From assembly GCA_019454225.1 (NCBI GenBank), contig CP075370.1, positions 3,095,649-3,159,648 of the forward strand: DNA of 64,000 bases. Direction: 5' to 3'. Under the pieces are notes generated by a model, which was not told the origin of the DNA, did not search any database, and was given only the letters and a program-made list of their open reading frames with translations. Made by a program: the position numbers and the translations under genes. Numbering within the stretch: the first letter of the stretch is position 1; each line of letters begins with the position of its first letter. Origin of the DNA: Paracoccaceae bacterium (GTDB taxonomy: Bacteria > Pseudomonadota > Alphaproteobacteria > Rhodobacterales > Rhodobacteraceae). Shown one piece after another: positions 46,629-54,160 of this stretch.

Positions 46629-48413
46629 TCAGTTGCGGACCTGGCTTAGCGTATCGGGGCTGTCAGGTTCAACGGCAGGTCGCAGGCCCAGAAGCGGCGC
46701 GGTGCGGCGCACGATCTCGGCCGCCACCGGAACCGCGGTCCAGCCGGCGGTGCGGCGCGGTTCGGGCCCGGACGTCTCGACCGGTTCGTCCAGCGTCACG
46801 ATCAGCACGTAGCGGGGGTCTGAGGCGGGAAACATGCTGGCGAAGGTGTTGATCACCTTGTCCTTGTAGTAACCGCCCGACCGTTTCGGCTTGTCCGCCG
46901 TGCCGGTCTTGCCCGCGACCTCGTAGCCCTCGACCTCGGCCAGCGAGGCGGTGCCGCGCGTCACCACCTGGCGCAGCATGTCCTGGGCGATGCGGGCGGT
47001 CTTGGCCGCCATCACGCGGTCACCGGCGACCGGCCCGTCGCGGCGCAGAAGCGTGGGCCTGACCGCCACCCCGTCGTTGGCGATGGCACCATAGGCCGCT
47101 GCAAGGTGCAGCGGCGAGGCCGACATGCCGTGGCCGAAGGAGGTGGTGATCGTCACGATCTCGGGCCAGCGGGCGGGAATCAGCGGGCGGGCGCGCGGCG
47201 CCTCGATCATCTCGACGGTGGTCGGGTCGAAGAAGCCGAGCGAACGGTAGAACGCCTGCTGCCGTTCGCCGCCGATCATCAGGGCGATGCGGCCGGTTCC
47301 GGCGTTCGACGATTTCACGATGACGTCGGTCGCCGAGATCTGGCCGTAGTTCTTGTTCTGGAATTCCTTGATCCGGTGCTTGCCCCAGGTCAGCGGCGCG
47401 CGCGCGTCGACGATGGTTTCGGCATTCAGCAGGCCGAGGTCGATGGCTTGCGCCACGGCGAAGATCTTGAAGGTCGAGCCCAGTTCATAGACCCCCTGCA
47501 TCGCGCGGTTGAACAGCGGGCTGTCGGCGGGGTCGCCCTTGACCAGCGGGTTCGGCCGGTCGTTGGGGTCGAAGTCGGGCAGCGAGGCCATGGCGAGGAT
47601 TTCGCCGCTGGCCGCGTCCATCAGGATGGCCGCGGCACCCTTGGCGTTCATCATCACCATGCCCGCACCGAGGATCTCCTCGACGGCAGCCTGGAGCGTC
47701 AGGTCGATCGACAGGGCAAGCGGCTGGTCGGCCTGGGCGGGATCGCGCAGGCGGGCGTCGAGCGCGGCCTCGACCCCTGCGGTTCCGATCACTTCGGCGG
47801 CGTTCACGCCCTCGGCGCCGAAGGCGGACCCGCCGAGGATATGCGCGGCGAGGCGGCCATTGGGGTAGAGCCGCATCTCGCGCGGGCCGAACAGCAGTCC
47901 CGGATCGCCGATGTCATGCACCGCCTGCACCTGTTCGGGCGACAGTTTCCGCCGCAGCCACAGGAAGGACCGGCCGTCGGTGAAGCGGCGCTCCAGATCC
48001 TCGGCGGTCATGTCGGGGAAAAGCGCGGCCAGTTCGCGGGCGACCCGGGCGGGGTCGATCATCTGGCGCGGATGCGCGTAGAGCGCGTGGGTCACGAGGT
48101 TCGTGGCCAGCAGCCGCCCGTTGCGGTCGGTGATGTCGGCGCGCAATGCGGTGATCTGCGGACCGCCACCGCCGGCGCGGGGTTCCGAGGCGGGGGTCGC
48201 GGCCAGCGTTCCCATGCGCACGCCGACGGTGGCGAAGGCTGCCACGAAGGCCAGGCCAAGGAGCTTCAGCCGACGCTCGGCACGGCCGCGGCTGCGGTCG
48301 CGGGCGGCCTCGGCGCGCAGGCGGGCATTCTCGCGCTCGATCACGTCGGGGTTCTGCCCGGCCGCACGGGCCGACAGGATGCGGGCAAGCGGGCGAAGGG
48401 GCGTGCGGATCAC
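46629..48413 (-). CDS. ftsI: Peptidoglycan transpeptidase FtsI (PBP3)
   Basis: The septal cross-linking enzyme. 594 residues from a GTG at 48413 overlapping ftsL by 4 bp. A cytoplasmic basic tail is followed by one membrane helix (about 50-68), the pedestal domain, and the transpeptidase domain with active Ser313 in S-T-F-K316, the SSN triad at 368-370 and KTG at 502-504. All catalytic motifs are intact. Confidence 0.97.
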   Translation of the reverse strand: MIRTPLRPLARILSARAAGQNPDVIERENARLRAEAARDRSRGRAERRLKLLGLAFVAAFATVGVRMGTLAATPASEPRAGGGGPQITALRADITDRNGRLLATNLVTHALYAHPRQMIDPARVARELAALFPDMTAEDLERRFTDGRSFLWLRRKLSPEQVQAVHDIGDPGLLFGPREMRLYPNGRLAAHILGGSAFGAEGVNAAEVIGTAGVEAALDARLRDPAQADQPLALSIDLTLQAAVEEILGAGMVMMNAKGAAAILMDAASGEILAMASLPDFDPNDRPNPLVKGDPADSPLFNRAMQGVYELGSTFKIFAVAQAIDLGLLNAETIVDARAPLTWGKHRIKEFQNKNYGQISATDVIVKSSNAGTGRIALMIGGERQQAFYRSLGFFDPTTVEMIEAPRARPLIPARWPEIVTITTSFGHGMSASPLHLAAAYGAIANDGVAVRPTLLRRDGPVAGDRVMAAKTARIAQDMLRQVVTRGTASLAEVEGYEVAGKTGTADKPKRSGGYYKDKVINTFASMFPASDPRYVLIVTLDEPVETSGPEPRRTAGWTAVPVAAEIVRRTAPLLGLRPAVEPDSPDTLSQVRN

Positions 48414-48766
48414 AGCGGGTCCTCCGTCAGGTCGCCGGACAGGGCGACAGGGTCAAGATCGAGCGGCGCAAGCGGCGGCAGGGGCATCACCACATCGTCG
48501 ATGCGGGCGAACTGGCCGGGATCGAGCGGCAGGAGCGGAAGCCGCTCGAAGTTGACCCCGACCAGATCGCGCAGCCGGTCGGGCCGGTTCAGATAGGCCC
48601 ATTCGGCCCGCTGGACCGCAATGGCCTGCTGAAGCCCGGCGATCTCGGACTCCAGCGCCGCCATGCGGCGCAGCGCGGATTGCGTGGCGTAGTTCTCGCG
48701 GTAGGCCCAGACGGCCAGCGACATCAGCGCGACGATGGTCAGAAGGTAGAGGGCGGGGCGGGTCAT
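48410..48766 (-). CDS. ftsL: Cell division protein FtsL
   Basis: A 118-residue bitopic protein with one N-terminal membrane helix (about 5-22) and a heptad-like coiled-coil segment ([16 protein letters not shown]), then a Pro/Leu-rich tail. Sequence similarity is low in this family; the identification rests on position between rsmH and ftsI, with 4-bp overlaps on both sides, and on topology. Confidence 0.9.
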   Translation of the reverse strand: MTRPALYLLTIVALMSLAVWAYRENYATQSALRRMAALESEIAGLQQAIAVQRAEWAYLNRPDRLRDLVGVNFERLPLLPLDPGQFARIDDVVMPLPPLAPLDLDPVALSGDLTEDPL

Positions 48767-49809
48767 GGGCGGGCCTGCGGTCTGCGGGGGCTGGATTTGC
48801 GGGCGGGACGGACATCGGCGATCACCGGGGCGCCCAGCGCGGCGGGGTCGGGGCGGACCGGGGGGGCCGCCGTGCGCCGCCCGACGCGCAGCTTTGCCGA
48901 GCGGGCGCGCGGGTTCGTGGCCAGTTCGGCATCGTCCGGCGCCACCGCGCCCCGGGTGACCGGGGTGAAGCGGGCGGGCGCGGCCGCCTGCTCGGGCGCG
49001 TAGCGATTGCCGGTGCTGCCGCCCGCCGCATCCTGGAAGAACCGCTTCACGATGCGGTCCTCGAGGCTGTGGAAGGTGACGACGGCAAGCAGGCCGCCCG
49101 GCGCAAGCGCCCGTTCCGCGGCTGCAAGGCCCTGGACCAGTTCGGAAAACTCGGCGTTGACGGCAATGCGTATGGCCTGGAAGGCGCGGGTGGCGGGGTG
49201 GCTCTGGCCGGGCTTCGGGCGCGGCAGGACCGACGCCACCACCTCGGCAAGACGCAGCGTCGTGACGATGGGCGCCTGCGCCCGCGCGGCGGTGATGGCG
49301 CGGGCGATGCGCCGGGCGGCGCGATCCTCGCCATAGTGGTAGATCACGTCGGCCAGATGATCCTCGGGCGCGGTGTTCACCAGATCGGCGGCGGTTTCGC
49401 CCTGCTGGCTCATCCGCATGTCGAGGGGGCCGTCGCGCAGGAAGGAAAACCCGCGTTCCGCAAGATCGAGCTGCATCGAGGATACGCCGAGGTCGAGCAC
49501 CACGCCGTCGAGCGGGCCATCCGCCAGCGTGTCAAGGTCCGAGAAGGTTCCGGCCACAAGGCGCAGGCGGTCGCCGTAGGGTTCGATCCAGCCCTGCGCG
49601 AGGTCGAGCGCCAGCGGGTCGCGGTCGATGCCGGTGACCCGGTCGGCCCCGGCGGCCAGAAGCCCGCGCGCATAGCCGCCCGCCCCGAAGGTGCCGTCCA
49701 GCCAATGCCCCCGCACCGGGGCGCAGGCCGCCAGAAGCGGGCCAAGCAGCACCGGGACATGGGGCGGGTCGGCGGCATCGCGTCCGGGCAGCGGGGCGCG
49801 GTCGGGCAA
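48763..49809 (-). CDS. rsmH: 16S rRNA m4C1402 methyltransferase RsmH (MraW)
   Basis: Methylates N4 of C1402 in 16S rRNA. 348 residues from a TTG at 49809, with GAGGA 8 bases before it and the mraZ stop 3 bases away; no ATG lies closer to the conserved [26 protein letters not shown] is the SAM motif, [16 protein letters not shown] and [15 protein letters not shown] are diagnostic. A basic C-terminal extension is common in alphaproteobacteria. Confidence 0.95.
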   Translation of the reverse strand: MPDRAPLPGRDAADPPHVPVLLGPLLAACAPVRGHWLDGTFGAGGYARGLLAAGADRVTGIDRDPLALDLAQGWIEPYGDRLRLVAGTFSDLDTLADGPLDGVVLDLGVSSMQLDLAERGFSFLRDGPLDMRMSQQGETAADLVNTAPEDHLADVIYHYGEDRAARRIARAITAARAQAPIVTTLRLAEVVASVLPRPKPGQSHPATRAFQAIRIAVNAEFSELVQGLAAAERALAPGGLLAVVTFHSLEDRIVKRFFQDAAGGSTGNRYAPEQAAAPARFTPVTRGAVAPDDAELATNPRARSAKLRVGRRTAAPPVRPDPAALGAPVIADVRPARKSSPRRPQARP

Positions 49810-49812
49810 GGG

Positions 49813-50334
49813 TCAGTCCTCCTCCTCGTCATCGGGCGGCAGGAGCGAAAGCATGTCCTCGCCCTCGGGCAGGATCTCGTCGGGGATGCGGTTCAGCGAC
49901 GGGTCCGCCAGGTAGTCCTCAAGCTTCCACAGGTGGAACTTGTCGAGCATCCCGGCCAGCATCAGCTTTCCGCCGTCCTTCGCGCCGCCAAGCCCGATCT
50001 TCTCGCGGCAGGCGGGCGGCAGGACGATGCGGCCCTCGTCGTCGATCTCGACCTCGTGGCTCATCGAGATGTAATTGCGTTCCATCAGGCGGCGCGGCGC
50101 ACTGCCCGAGGGCATGCGGCCGATACGCTTTTCCAGCTTGCGCATGTCGCGGATGGTGAAGCATTCGCAGTAGGACCGGCGGGCATCGCCATAGACGATC
50201 ACGAAGCGCGCCCTGCCCTGTTCGGCATGGCCCGGGTCGCCCGCGACGATCACCTTGCGGAAGAACGCTGGTATCTGCACCCGCGCCTTGGCGTCGAGCG
50301 TCGGGGTGTATTCGCCTCTGAACGCCTCCGACAT
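49813..50334 (-). CDS. mraZ: Transcriptional regulator MraZ
   Basis: A 173-residue AbrB-fold DNA-binding protein, first gene of the dcw cluster and its autorepressor in E. coli. Two swapped-hairpin repeats are seen: EYTPTLDAKARVQIPAFFR near the N-terminus and EVEIDDEGRIVLPPACRE in the second half. The acidic DDEEED tail is extra to the core. Candidate binding repeats lie at 50605-50686. Confidence 0.97.
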   Translation of the reverse strand: MSEAFRGEYTPTLDAKARVQIPAFFRKVIVAGDPGHAEQGRARFVIVYGDARRSYCECFTIRDMRKLEKRIGRMPSGSAPRRLMERNYISMSHEVEIDDEGRIVLPPACREKIGLGGAKDGGKLMLAGMLDKFHLWKLEDYLADPSLNRIPDEILPEGEDMLSLLPPDDEEED

Positions 50335-50385
50335 CCGCTTCTCCGGCGGCCCCCTGGTGTGCTAGGCTGTGCCCGAAACGGACAA

Positions 50386-50421
50386 CGGCGGATCGGGCTG
50401 CTGCCACTGCCCGATCCGCCG
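50386..50421 (-). promoter_or_regulatory. Hairpin in the mraZ leader
   Basis: CGGCGGATCGGG and its exact complement CCCGATCCGCCG flank a 12-nt loop, about 50 bp before the mraZ start. No T-run follows, so attenuation by simple termination is unlikely; mRNA stability or a protein site is possible. Confidence 0.5.
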
Positions 50422-50604
50422 CCCTGTCCCGTCGCCGGGTCGTCCGGACTGCGCGCGTCACCTGGGGGGATGCTGCTCACACACGCGCCGGATCCTTGTT
50501 GTGCGGAGACGAAAGCGGTGCCTGTATGAAAGCCTGCTTTTGCCTTATGTTTCGGGGTCTTGCGTTGCCCCTGTTTGTCGTGCCGTCCCGTCTCCGTGTG
50601 AAAA

Positions 50605-50686
50605 GGGATGACATGGGAAAACATGGGAAGCAATGGAAATCTTTACCGCCCGACGCATGATCTTGTTTCGGGAAAGGGTGGGAAAC
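50605..50686 (+). promoter_or_regulatory. Candidate MraZ boxes (10-bp-phased GGGA repeats)
   Basis: GGGA recurs at 50605, 50615 and 50625 with GGAA at 50635, each preceded by AT in the later units; GGGAAA occurs again at 50670 and 50680. MraZ of E. coli binds TGGGN repeats spaced 10 bp. The repeats lie about 270-350 bp upstream of mraZ and are read on the strand opposite to mraZ, so the assignment is tentative. Confidence 0.5.
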
Positions 50687-50894
50687 AGCATCTGGTGGCG
50701 GCCGGCGCGACACGAGGCGCTAGTTATGGCCAGCGTTGACGCTCGCAGCACCAGATTTAGCGGTGTTGCGGATTTGCCAGAGATCCGGCTGTGACGCTAG
50801 GGAAAGGGTGCAGCACCCGGGAACAGGCCACCTGTTCAATGGCTCTGGCTGCCGATCCGCCCGTTTCCGGGCCAGATCACCCCGAATCTTGCCA

Positions 50895-50924
50895 GAATCA
50901 CGCCCATTGACGCTGGCGTGATTC
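50895..50924. terminator. Hairpin downstream of mrp
   Basis: GAATCACGCC and GGCGTGATTC form a perfect 10-bp stem with a 10-nt loop, 57 bp after the mrp stop. No T-run follows on the minus strand. It may terminate or protect the mrp transcript. Confidence 0.45.
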
Positions 50925-50980
50925 GCCGTGGCGGGCCGTGAATCCGCTTTCCCGTGATTTCCCGGCCGGTCCCGGCGCGA

Positions 50981-52045
50981 TCAGGCCATCCCACCCGCGA
51001 CCAGGCCCGCAGCCAGCCGCGCATAGGCATCGGCCATCGGCCCGGGCCCCGCCGCGACCGGAACACCTGCGTCTCCGGCCACGCGGACCGCAAGATCGAG
51101 CGGCAGTTCGCCGAGGAACGGCAGGCCGAGCTTTTCCGCCTCGGCCCGGACCCCGCCATGCCCGAAGATCTGCGTCTCGTGCCCGCAGTTCGGGCAGCAG
51201 AAGGTCGACATGTTCTCGATCAGCCCCAGCACCGGCGTGCCCAGCTTGCGGAACATGTCGAGCGCCTTGCGCGCGTCGAGCAGCGCCACGTCCTGCGGCG
51301 TGCTGACGACGATGGCGCCGGTCAGCCGTGTGCGCTGGCACAGCGTCAGCTGGATGTCGCCGGTTCCGGGCGGAAGGTCGACGATCAGCACGTCGAGCCG
51401 CCCCCAGTCGACCTGGCCCAGCAACTGCTGCAGCGCGCCCATGATCATCGGGCCGCGCCAGACCACCGCCTCGTCCTCCTTCAGCATCAGGCCGATCGAC
51501 ATCAGCGTGACGCCGTGGGCGGTCAGCGGAATGATGGTCTTGCCGTCCGGGCTGGCGGGGCGGGCGGTGGCACCCATCATGCGGGGCTGGCTGGGACCAT
51601 AGATGTCGGCATCGAGCAACCCGACGCGCCGCCCCTGCCGTGCCAGTGCGACGGCAAGGTTGGACGACACCGTGGACTTTCCGACCCCGCCCTTGCCGCT
51701 GGCGATGGCGATGATGCGGTCGACACCGCTGACCGGCTGCGGCCCTGCCGGTTGCGGCGTCGGGTGCTGGCCGATCTTGAGCGCGGGCGGCGCCGGGCGG
51801 GCCGCGGGCGCGGTCATCACCACCTGCACCTGGGCGACCCCGGGCAGCGCGCGCAGCGCGGCCTCGGCCGCTGCCTGGGCCGGGGCCAGCGCGCGCGCCG
51901 CGTCGGGCGATGCCGCCTCGATGACAAAGGAGATGCGGCCGCCCTCGACCGTCAGCGCGCGAATCAAGTCGCCCCCGGCCAGCGTGCCACCTCCCGGAAC
52001 CGCGATGCCCTCGAGCACCCGCATCACCCCTGCCCGATCGACCAT
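50981..52045 (-). CDS. mrp: Iron-sulfur cluster carrier ATPase Mrp (ApbC/NBP35 family)
   Basis: A 354-residue P-loop ATPase that carries Fe-S clusters. An N-terminal MIP18-like domain (about 1-75) is followed by an Ala/Pro linker and the ATPase domain with IASGKGGVGKSTVSSN (deviant Walker A), LDADIYGPS and VDLPPGTGD. The cluster-binding pair is in CCPNCG. The start is the ATG at 52045 with an ideal GGAGGAAC site; the frame is open to 52126. Confidence 0.95.
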   Translation of the reverse strand: MVDRAGVMRVLEGIAVPGGGTLAGGDLIRALTVEGGRISFVIEAASPDAARALAPAQAAAEAALRALPGVAQVQVVMTAPAARPAPPALKIGQHPTPQPAGPQPVSGVDRIIAIASGKGGVGKSTVSSNLAVALARQGRRVGLLDADIYGPSQPRMMGATARPASPDGKTIIPLTAHGVTLMSIGLMLKEDEAVVWRGPMIMGALQQLLGQVDWGRLDVLIVDLPPGTGDIQLTLCQRTRLTGAIVVSTPQDVALLDARKALDMFRKLGTPVLGLIENMSTFCCPNCGHETQIFGHGGVRAEAEKLGLPFLGELPLDLAVRVAGDAGVPVAAGPGPMADAYARLAAGLVAGGMA

Positions 52046-52147
52046 CGCCGTTCCTCCGCCGCACATTCCTTGCGCATAGGTCGTCGTTTCGACGGCAAAC
52101 GGCAAGGGCACCATCGCCCGCTGCATAACTTTGCGGCGAAGCGCATG

Positions 52148-52162
52148 TTTACCTTGGGTAAA
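52148..52162. promoter_or_regulatory. Palindrome TTTACC-TTG-GGTAAA between mrp and ccaF1
   Basis: A perfect 6-bp inverted repeat with a 3-bp spacer in the 252-bp divergent region. Its CTTG overlaps a possible RpoH-type promoter, CTTGGGT-N16-CCATGAT (52153-52182), on the plus strand reading toward the DUF1127 gene. Rhodobacter ccaF1 is known to be transcribed by RpoHI/RpoHII; the match here is only moderate. Confidence 0.4.
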
Positions 52163-52297
52163 TCAGCCCGGCCAGCCATGATCATGCTGCATGGCAGCAA
52201 TGCGGTGCCGGGTATTGTGCAGGTGCAGCAAAGACCGCATGTTTGCGGCAACAGAAACGGGACGACCCGTCGACCCACCAGAAGAAGAGGCCGAGAC

Positions 52298-52513
52298 ATG
52301 GCTTATGTGAATGACACCCGCGCCGCGACCGCCGGACTGGCAGATCGCCTGAGCGCCTTCGTGAAGACCCTGCGCGAGGCTGCACGCCGCCGCGCCATCT
52401 ACCGGCAGACGCTGCGCGAACTCAACGCGCTGTCGTCCCGCGAGCTCGCAGACCTGGGCATCCATCGCACGATGATCACCCGCATCGCGCTTGAGGCTGC
52501 CTACGGCAAATGA
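52298..52513 (+). CDS. ccaF1: DUF1127 protein, CcaF1-like
   Basis: A 71-residue basic protein with the DUF1127 core near its C-terminus (RQTLRELNALSSRELADLGIHR). In Rhodobacter sphaeroides the equivalent gene, ccaF1, encodes a small RNA-binding protein, is induced by stress sigma factors and is co-transcribed with the CcsR sRNAs directly downstream. The same arrangement is seen here. The start is the ATG at 52298 with AGAGG upstream. Confidence 0.88.
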   Translation: MAYVNDTRAATAGLADRLSAFVKTLREAARRRAIYRQTLRELNALSSRELADLGIHRTMITRIALEAAYGK

Positions 52514-52519
52514 CGGTTT

Positions 52520-52600
52520 TGCCCGACCCCCTCCTCCTCCCTGGGGTCCATGGCAATAGCGGCGGCGCTTTTCCTCCTCCCTGGCGTCGCCGCCTTTTAC
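52520..52600 (+). ncRNA. ccsR1: CcsR1-like sRNA (two CCUCCUCCC-loop hairpins)
   Basis: First hairpin: GACCCC/GGGGTC (52525-52548) with loop CTCCTCCTCCCT. Second: GGCGGCG/CGCCGCC (52561-52594) with CCTCCTCCC in the loop, followed by TTTTA as a terminator. The exposed CUCCUCCC mimics an anti-Shine-Dalgarno sequence. First of four tandem units after the DUF1127 gene, as in Rhodobacter. Transcript ends were inferred from the hairpins. Confidence 0.85.
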
Positions 52601-52644
52601 AGCCCGGACACCGCGCCCCGATGGTGCGGATTGCCCGGAACGGC

Positions 52645-52728
52645 ATCTGACTGGTCCTTCCTCCTCCCTCGGGCCAGCGGATCAAGGCGGCGACCCCCTC
52701 CTCCTCCCTGGGGTCGCCGCCGACCCTT
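52645..52728 (+). ncRNA. ccsR2: CcsR2-like sRNA
   Basis: Weak first stem CTGGTCC/GGGCCAG (52651-52677) with a TTCCTCCTCCCTC loop, then a perfect 12-bp stem GGCGGCGACCCC/GGGGTCGCCGCC (52686-52721) around CTCCTCCTCCCT, followed by GACCCTTTC. Same two-hairpin plan as the other units. Confidence 0.85.
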
Positions 52729-52754
52729 TCACCGGGCGACGGGCCCGGCACGCG

Positions 52755-52840
52755 ATCCGGCCGGCCCCTCCTCCTCCCTGGGTCGGACGGTGCAAGGCGG
52801 CGGCCCTCTTCTCCTCCCTGGGGCTGCCGCCCTTTCTTCT
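52755..52840 (+). ncRNA. ccsR3: CcsR3-like sRNA
   Basis: First stem CCGGCCC/GGGTCGG (52761-52786, one G-U pair) around CTCCTCCTCCCT; second stem GGCGGCGGCCC/GGGCTGCCGCC (52796-52831, one G-U pair) with a CTCCTCCCT loop, followed by CTTTCTTCT, a terminator-like tail. Confidence 0.85.
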
Positions 52841-52862
52841 GCGGGCGATGGCCCGACCGTGA

Positions 52863-52950
52863 TCTGAACGGCCCCTCCTCCTCCCTCGGGCCGGTCGGAG
52901 CAAGGGCGGCGGACGCGACCTCCTCCCCGCGTCCGCCGCCGACTGCCCCC
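52863..52950 (+). ncRNA. ccsR4: CcsR4-like sRNA
   Basis: First stem CGGCCC/GGGCCG (52869-52893) around CTCCTCCTCCCTC; second a perfect 13-bp stem GGCGGCGGACGCG/CGCGTCCGCCGCC (52905-52940) with the loop ACCTCCTCCC. It is the last and most stable unit of the array. Confidence 0.85.
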
Positions 52951-53017
52951 TCGACATCCCGAACTTGCAGGTCCGCGCCGGGCCGCCGATAAGGCGTGAC
53001 CGAAGCCGGAGGATGCC

Positions 53018-54157
53018 ATGCGCGCCACCCTGTTGACGGCCCCGCTGGTGGCGGCCCTGGTCGGCTATGGCTCGACCATCGCGCTCGTGCTTTCGGCGGC
53101 CGCGGCCGTCGGCGCGACCGAGGGCCAGACAGCCTCGTGGGTGTTCGCGATCTGCCTGGCCAAGGCGGCGGCGGGTGCCTGGCTGTCATGGCGCCATCGG
53201 ATTCCCGCGATCATTGCCTGGTCGACCCCCGGTGCCGCGATGGTGGCCGCGACAAGCGGCATCGCCATGGCCGAGGCCGTGGGGGCGTTCCTGCTGGCCG
53301 GGGCCCTGATCGCGCTGACCGGCGCCGTGCGGCCGCTGGGGCGCGCGGTCGCGGCGATTCCCGACGGTGTCGCCGGGGCGATGCTGGCGGGCGTGCTGCT
53401 GCCGTTCTGCCTGCGGCTGCCCGAGGCGGCCAAGGCTCTGCCCGGCATCGTCCTGCCGATGGTCGCGGTCTTTGCCGGGGTGCGGCTGTGGAACCCCGCG
53501 ATTGCGGTGCTGGCGGCGCTTGGCACCGGGGCGGGGCTGGCCTTTGCCCTAGGGCATGCCGCCGCGCCGGCCCTGCCCTTCGCCCTGCCCGGCCTGACGC
53601 TGGTCGCCCCGTCGTTCCGTGCCGAGGTGCTGATCGGCCTTGGGCTGCCGCTGTACCTTGTGACCATGGCCTCGCAGAACCTGCCGGGCTTTGCCACGCT
53701 GCGGGCGCATGGCTATGACGCGCCGGTCGGACCCGCCCTGATGGCGACCGGCGGTGCCTCGGCGGTGTCGGCACTGGCGGGGGCGCATACGATCAGCATG
53801 GCGGCAATCACGGCGGCAATCTGCATGGGCCCCGACACGCATCCCGACCCCGCCCAGCGATGGAAGGCGGGGATCGTCTATGCCGGATTCTGGCTGCTGC
53901 TCGGGCTGTTCGGGCCGGTCATCCTGGCGCTGATCGGCGCCCTGCCCGCGCCGCTGGTCACGGCGATCGTGGGCCTTGCCCTGATCGGGCCGTTCATGGG
54001 GGCGGCGACCACCGCCTTCGCAGCCCCCGAAACCCGCTTTCCCGCAGCCGCGACGCTGGTGGTCACGGCATCGGGCGTGGCGGTCTGGGGGGTGGGGGCC
54101 GCGTTCTGGGGGCTGGCGGCGGGGCTGGTTCTGGTGGTGCTGGCGCGGCTGCGCTGA
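53018..54157 (+). CDS. BenE-family (benzoate/H+ symporter-like) membrane transporter
   Basis: A 379-residue polytopic protein with about eleven or twelve helices. STPGAAMVAATSG, MASQNLPGFATLRAHGY and ALAGAHTISMAAITAAICMG are BenE family motifs. BenE relatives import aromatic acids, but many are in genomes without benzoate genes and none is seen here, so the substrate is open. The start at 53018 has an ideal GGAGGA. It converges with uvrD, 3 bp apart. Confidence 0.88.
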   Translation: MRATLLTAPLVAALVGYGSTIALVLSAAAAVGATEGQTASWVFAICLAKAAAGAWLSWRHRIPAIIAWSTPGAAMVAATSGIAMAEAVGAFLLAGALIALTGAVRPLGRAVAAIPDGVAGAMLAGVLLPFCLRLPEAAKALPGIVLPMVAVFAGVRLWNPAIAVLAALGTGAGLAFALGHAAAPALPFALPGLTLVAPSFRAEVLIGLGLPLYLVTMASQNLPGFATLRAHGYDAPVGPALMATGGASAVSALAGAHTISMAAITAAICMGPDTHPDPAQRWKAGIVYAGFWLLLGLFGPVILALIGALPAPLVTAIVGLALIGPFMGAATTAFAAPETRFPAAATLVVTASGVAVWGVGAAFWGLAAGLVLVVLARLR

Positions 54158-54160
54158 CGC

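Larger units (their letters stand above)
50335..50980. other. 646-bp mraZ upstream region
   Basis: No gene. It holds a 12-bp perfect stem at 50386-50421, GGGA repeats with 10-bp period at 50605-50639 and 50670-50686, and a 10-bp hairpin at 50895-50924 just after mrp. The 50720-50880 stretch is less GC-rich than the flanks and shows no recognisable RNA; I searched for the RNase P RNA signature and did not see it. The main dcw promoter must lie here. Confidence 0.6.

Noticed and set aside
50700-50890. RNase P RNA upstream of mraZ
   Set aside because: The expected GAGGAAAGTCCGG-type core and the complementary 3' block are not present.
52514-52960. CRISPR-like array (regular CTCCTCCTCCCT repeats)
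   Set aside because: The repeats are loop sequences of hairpins with differing stems and unequal spacing; the CcsR sRNA explanation fits all eight.
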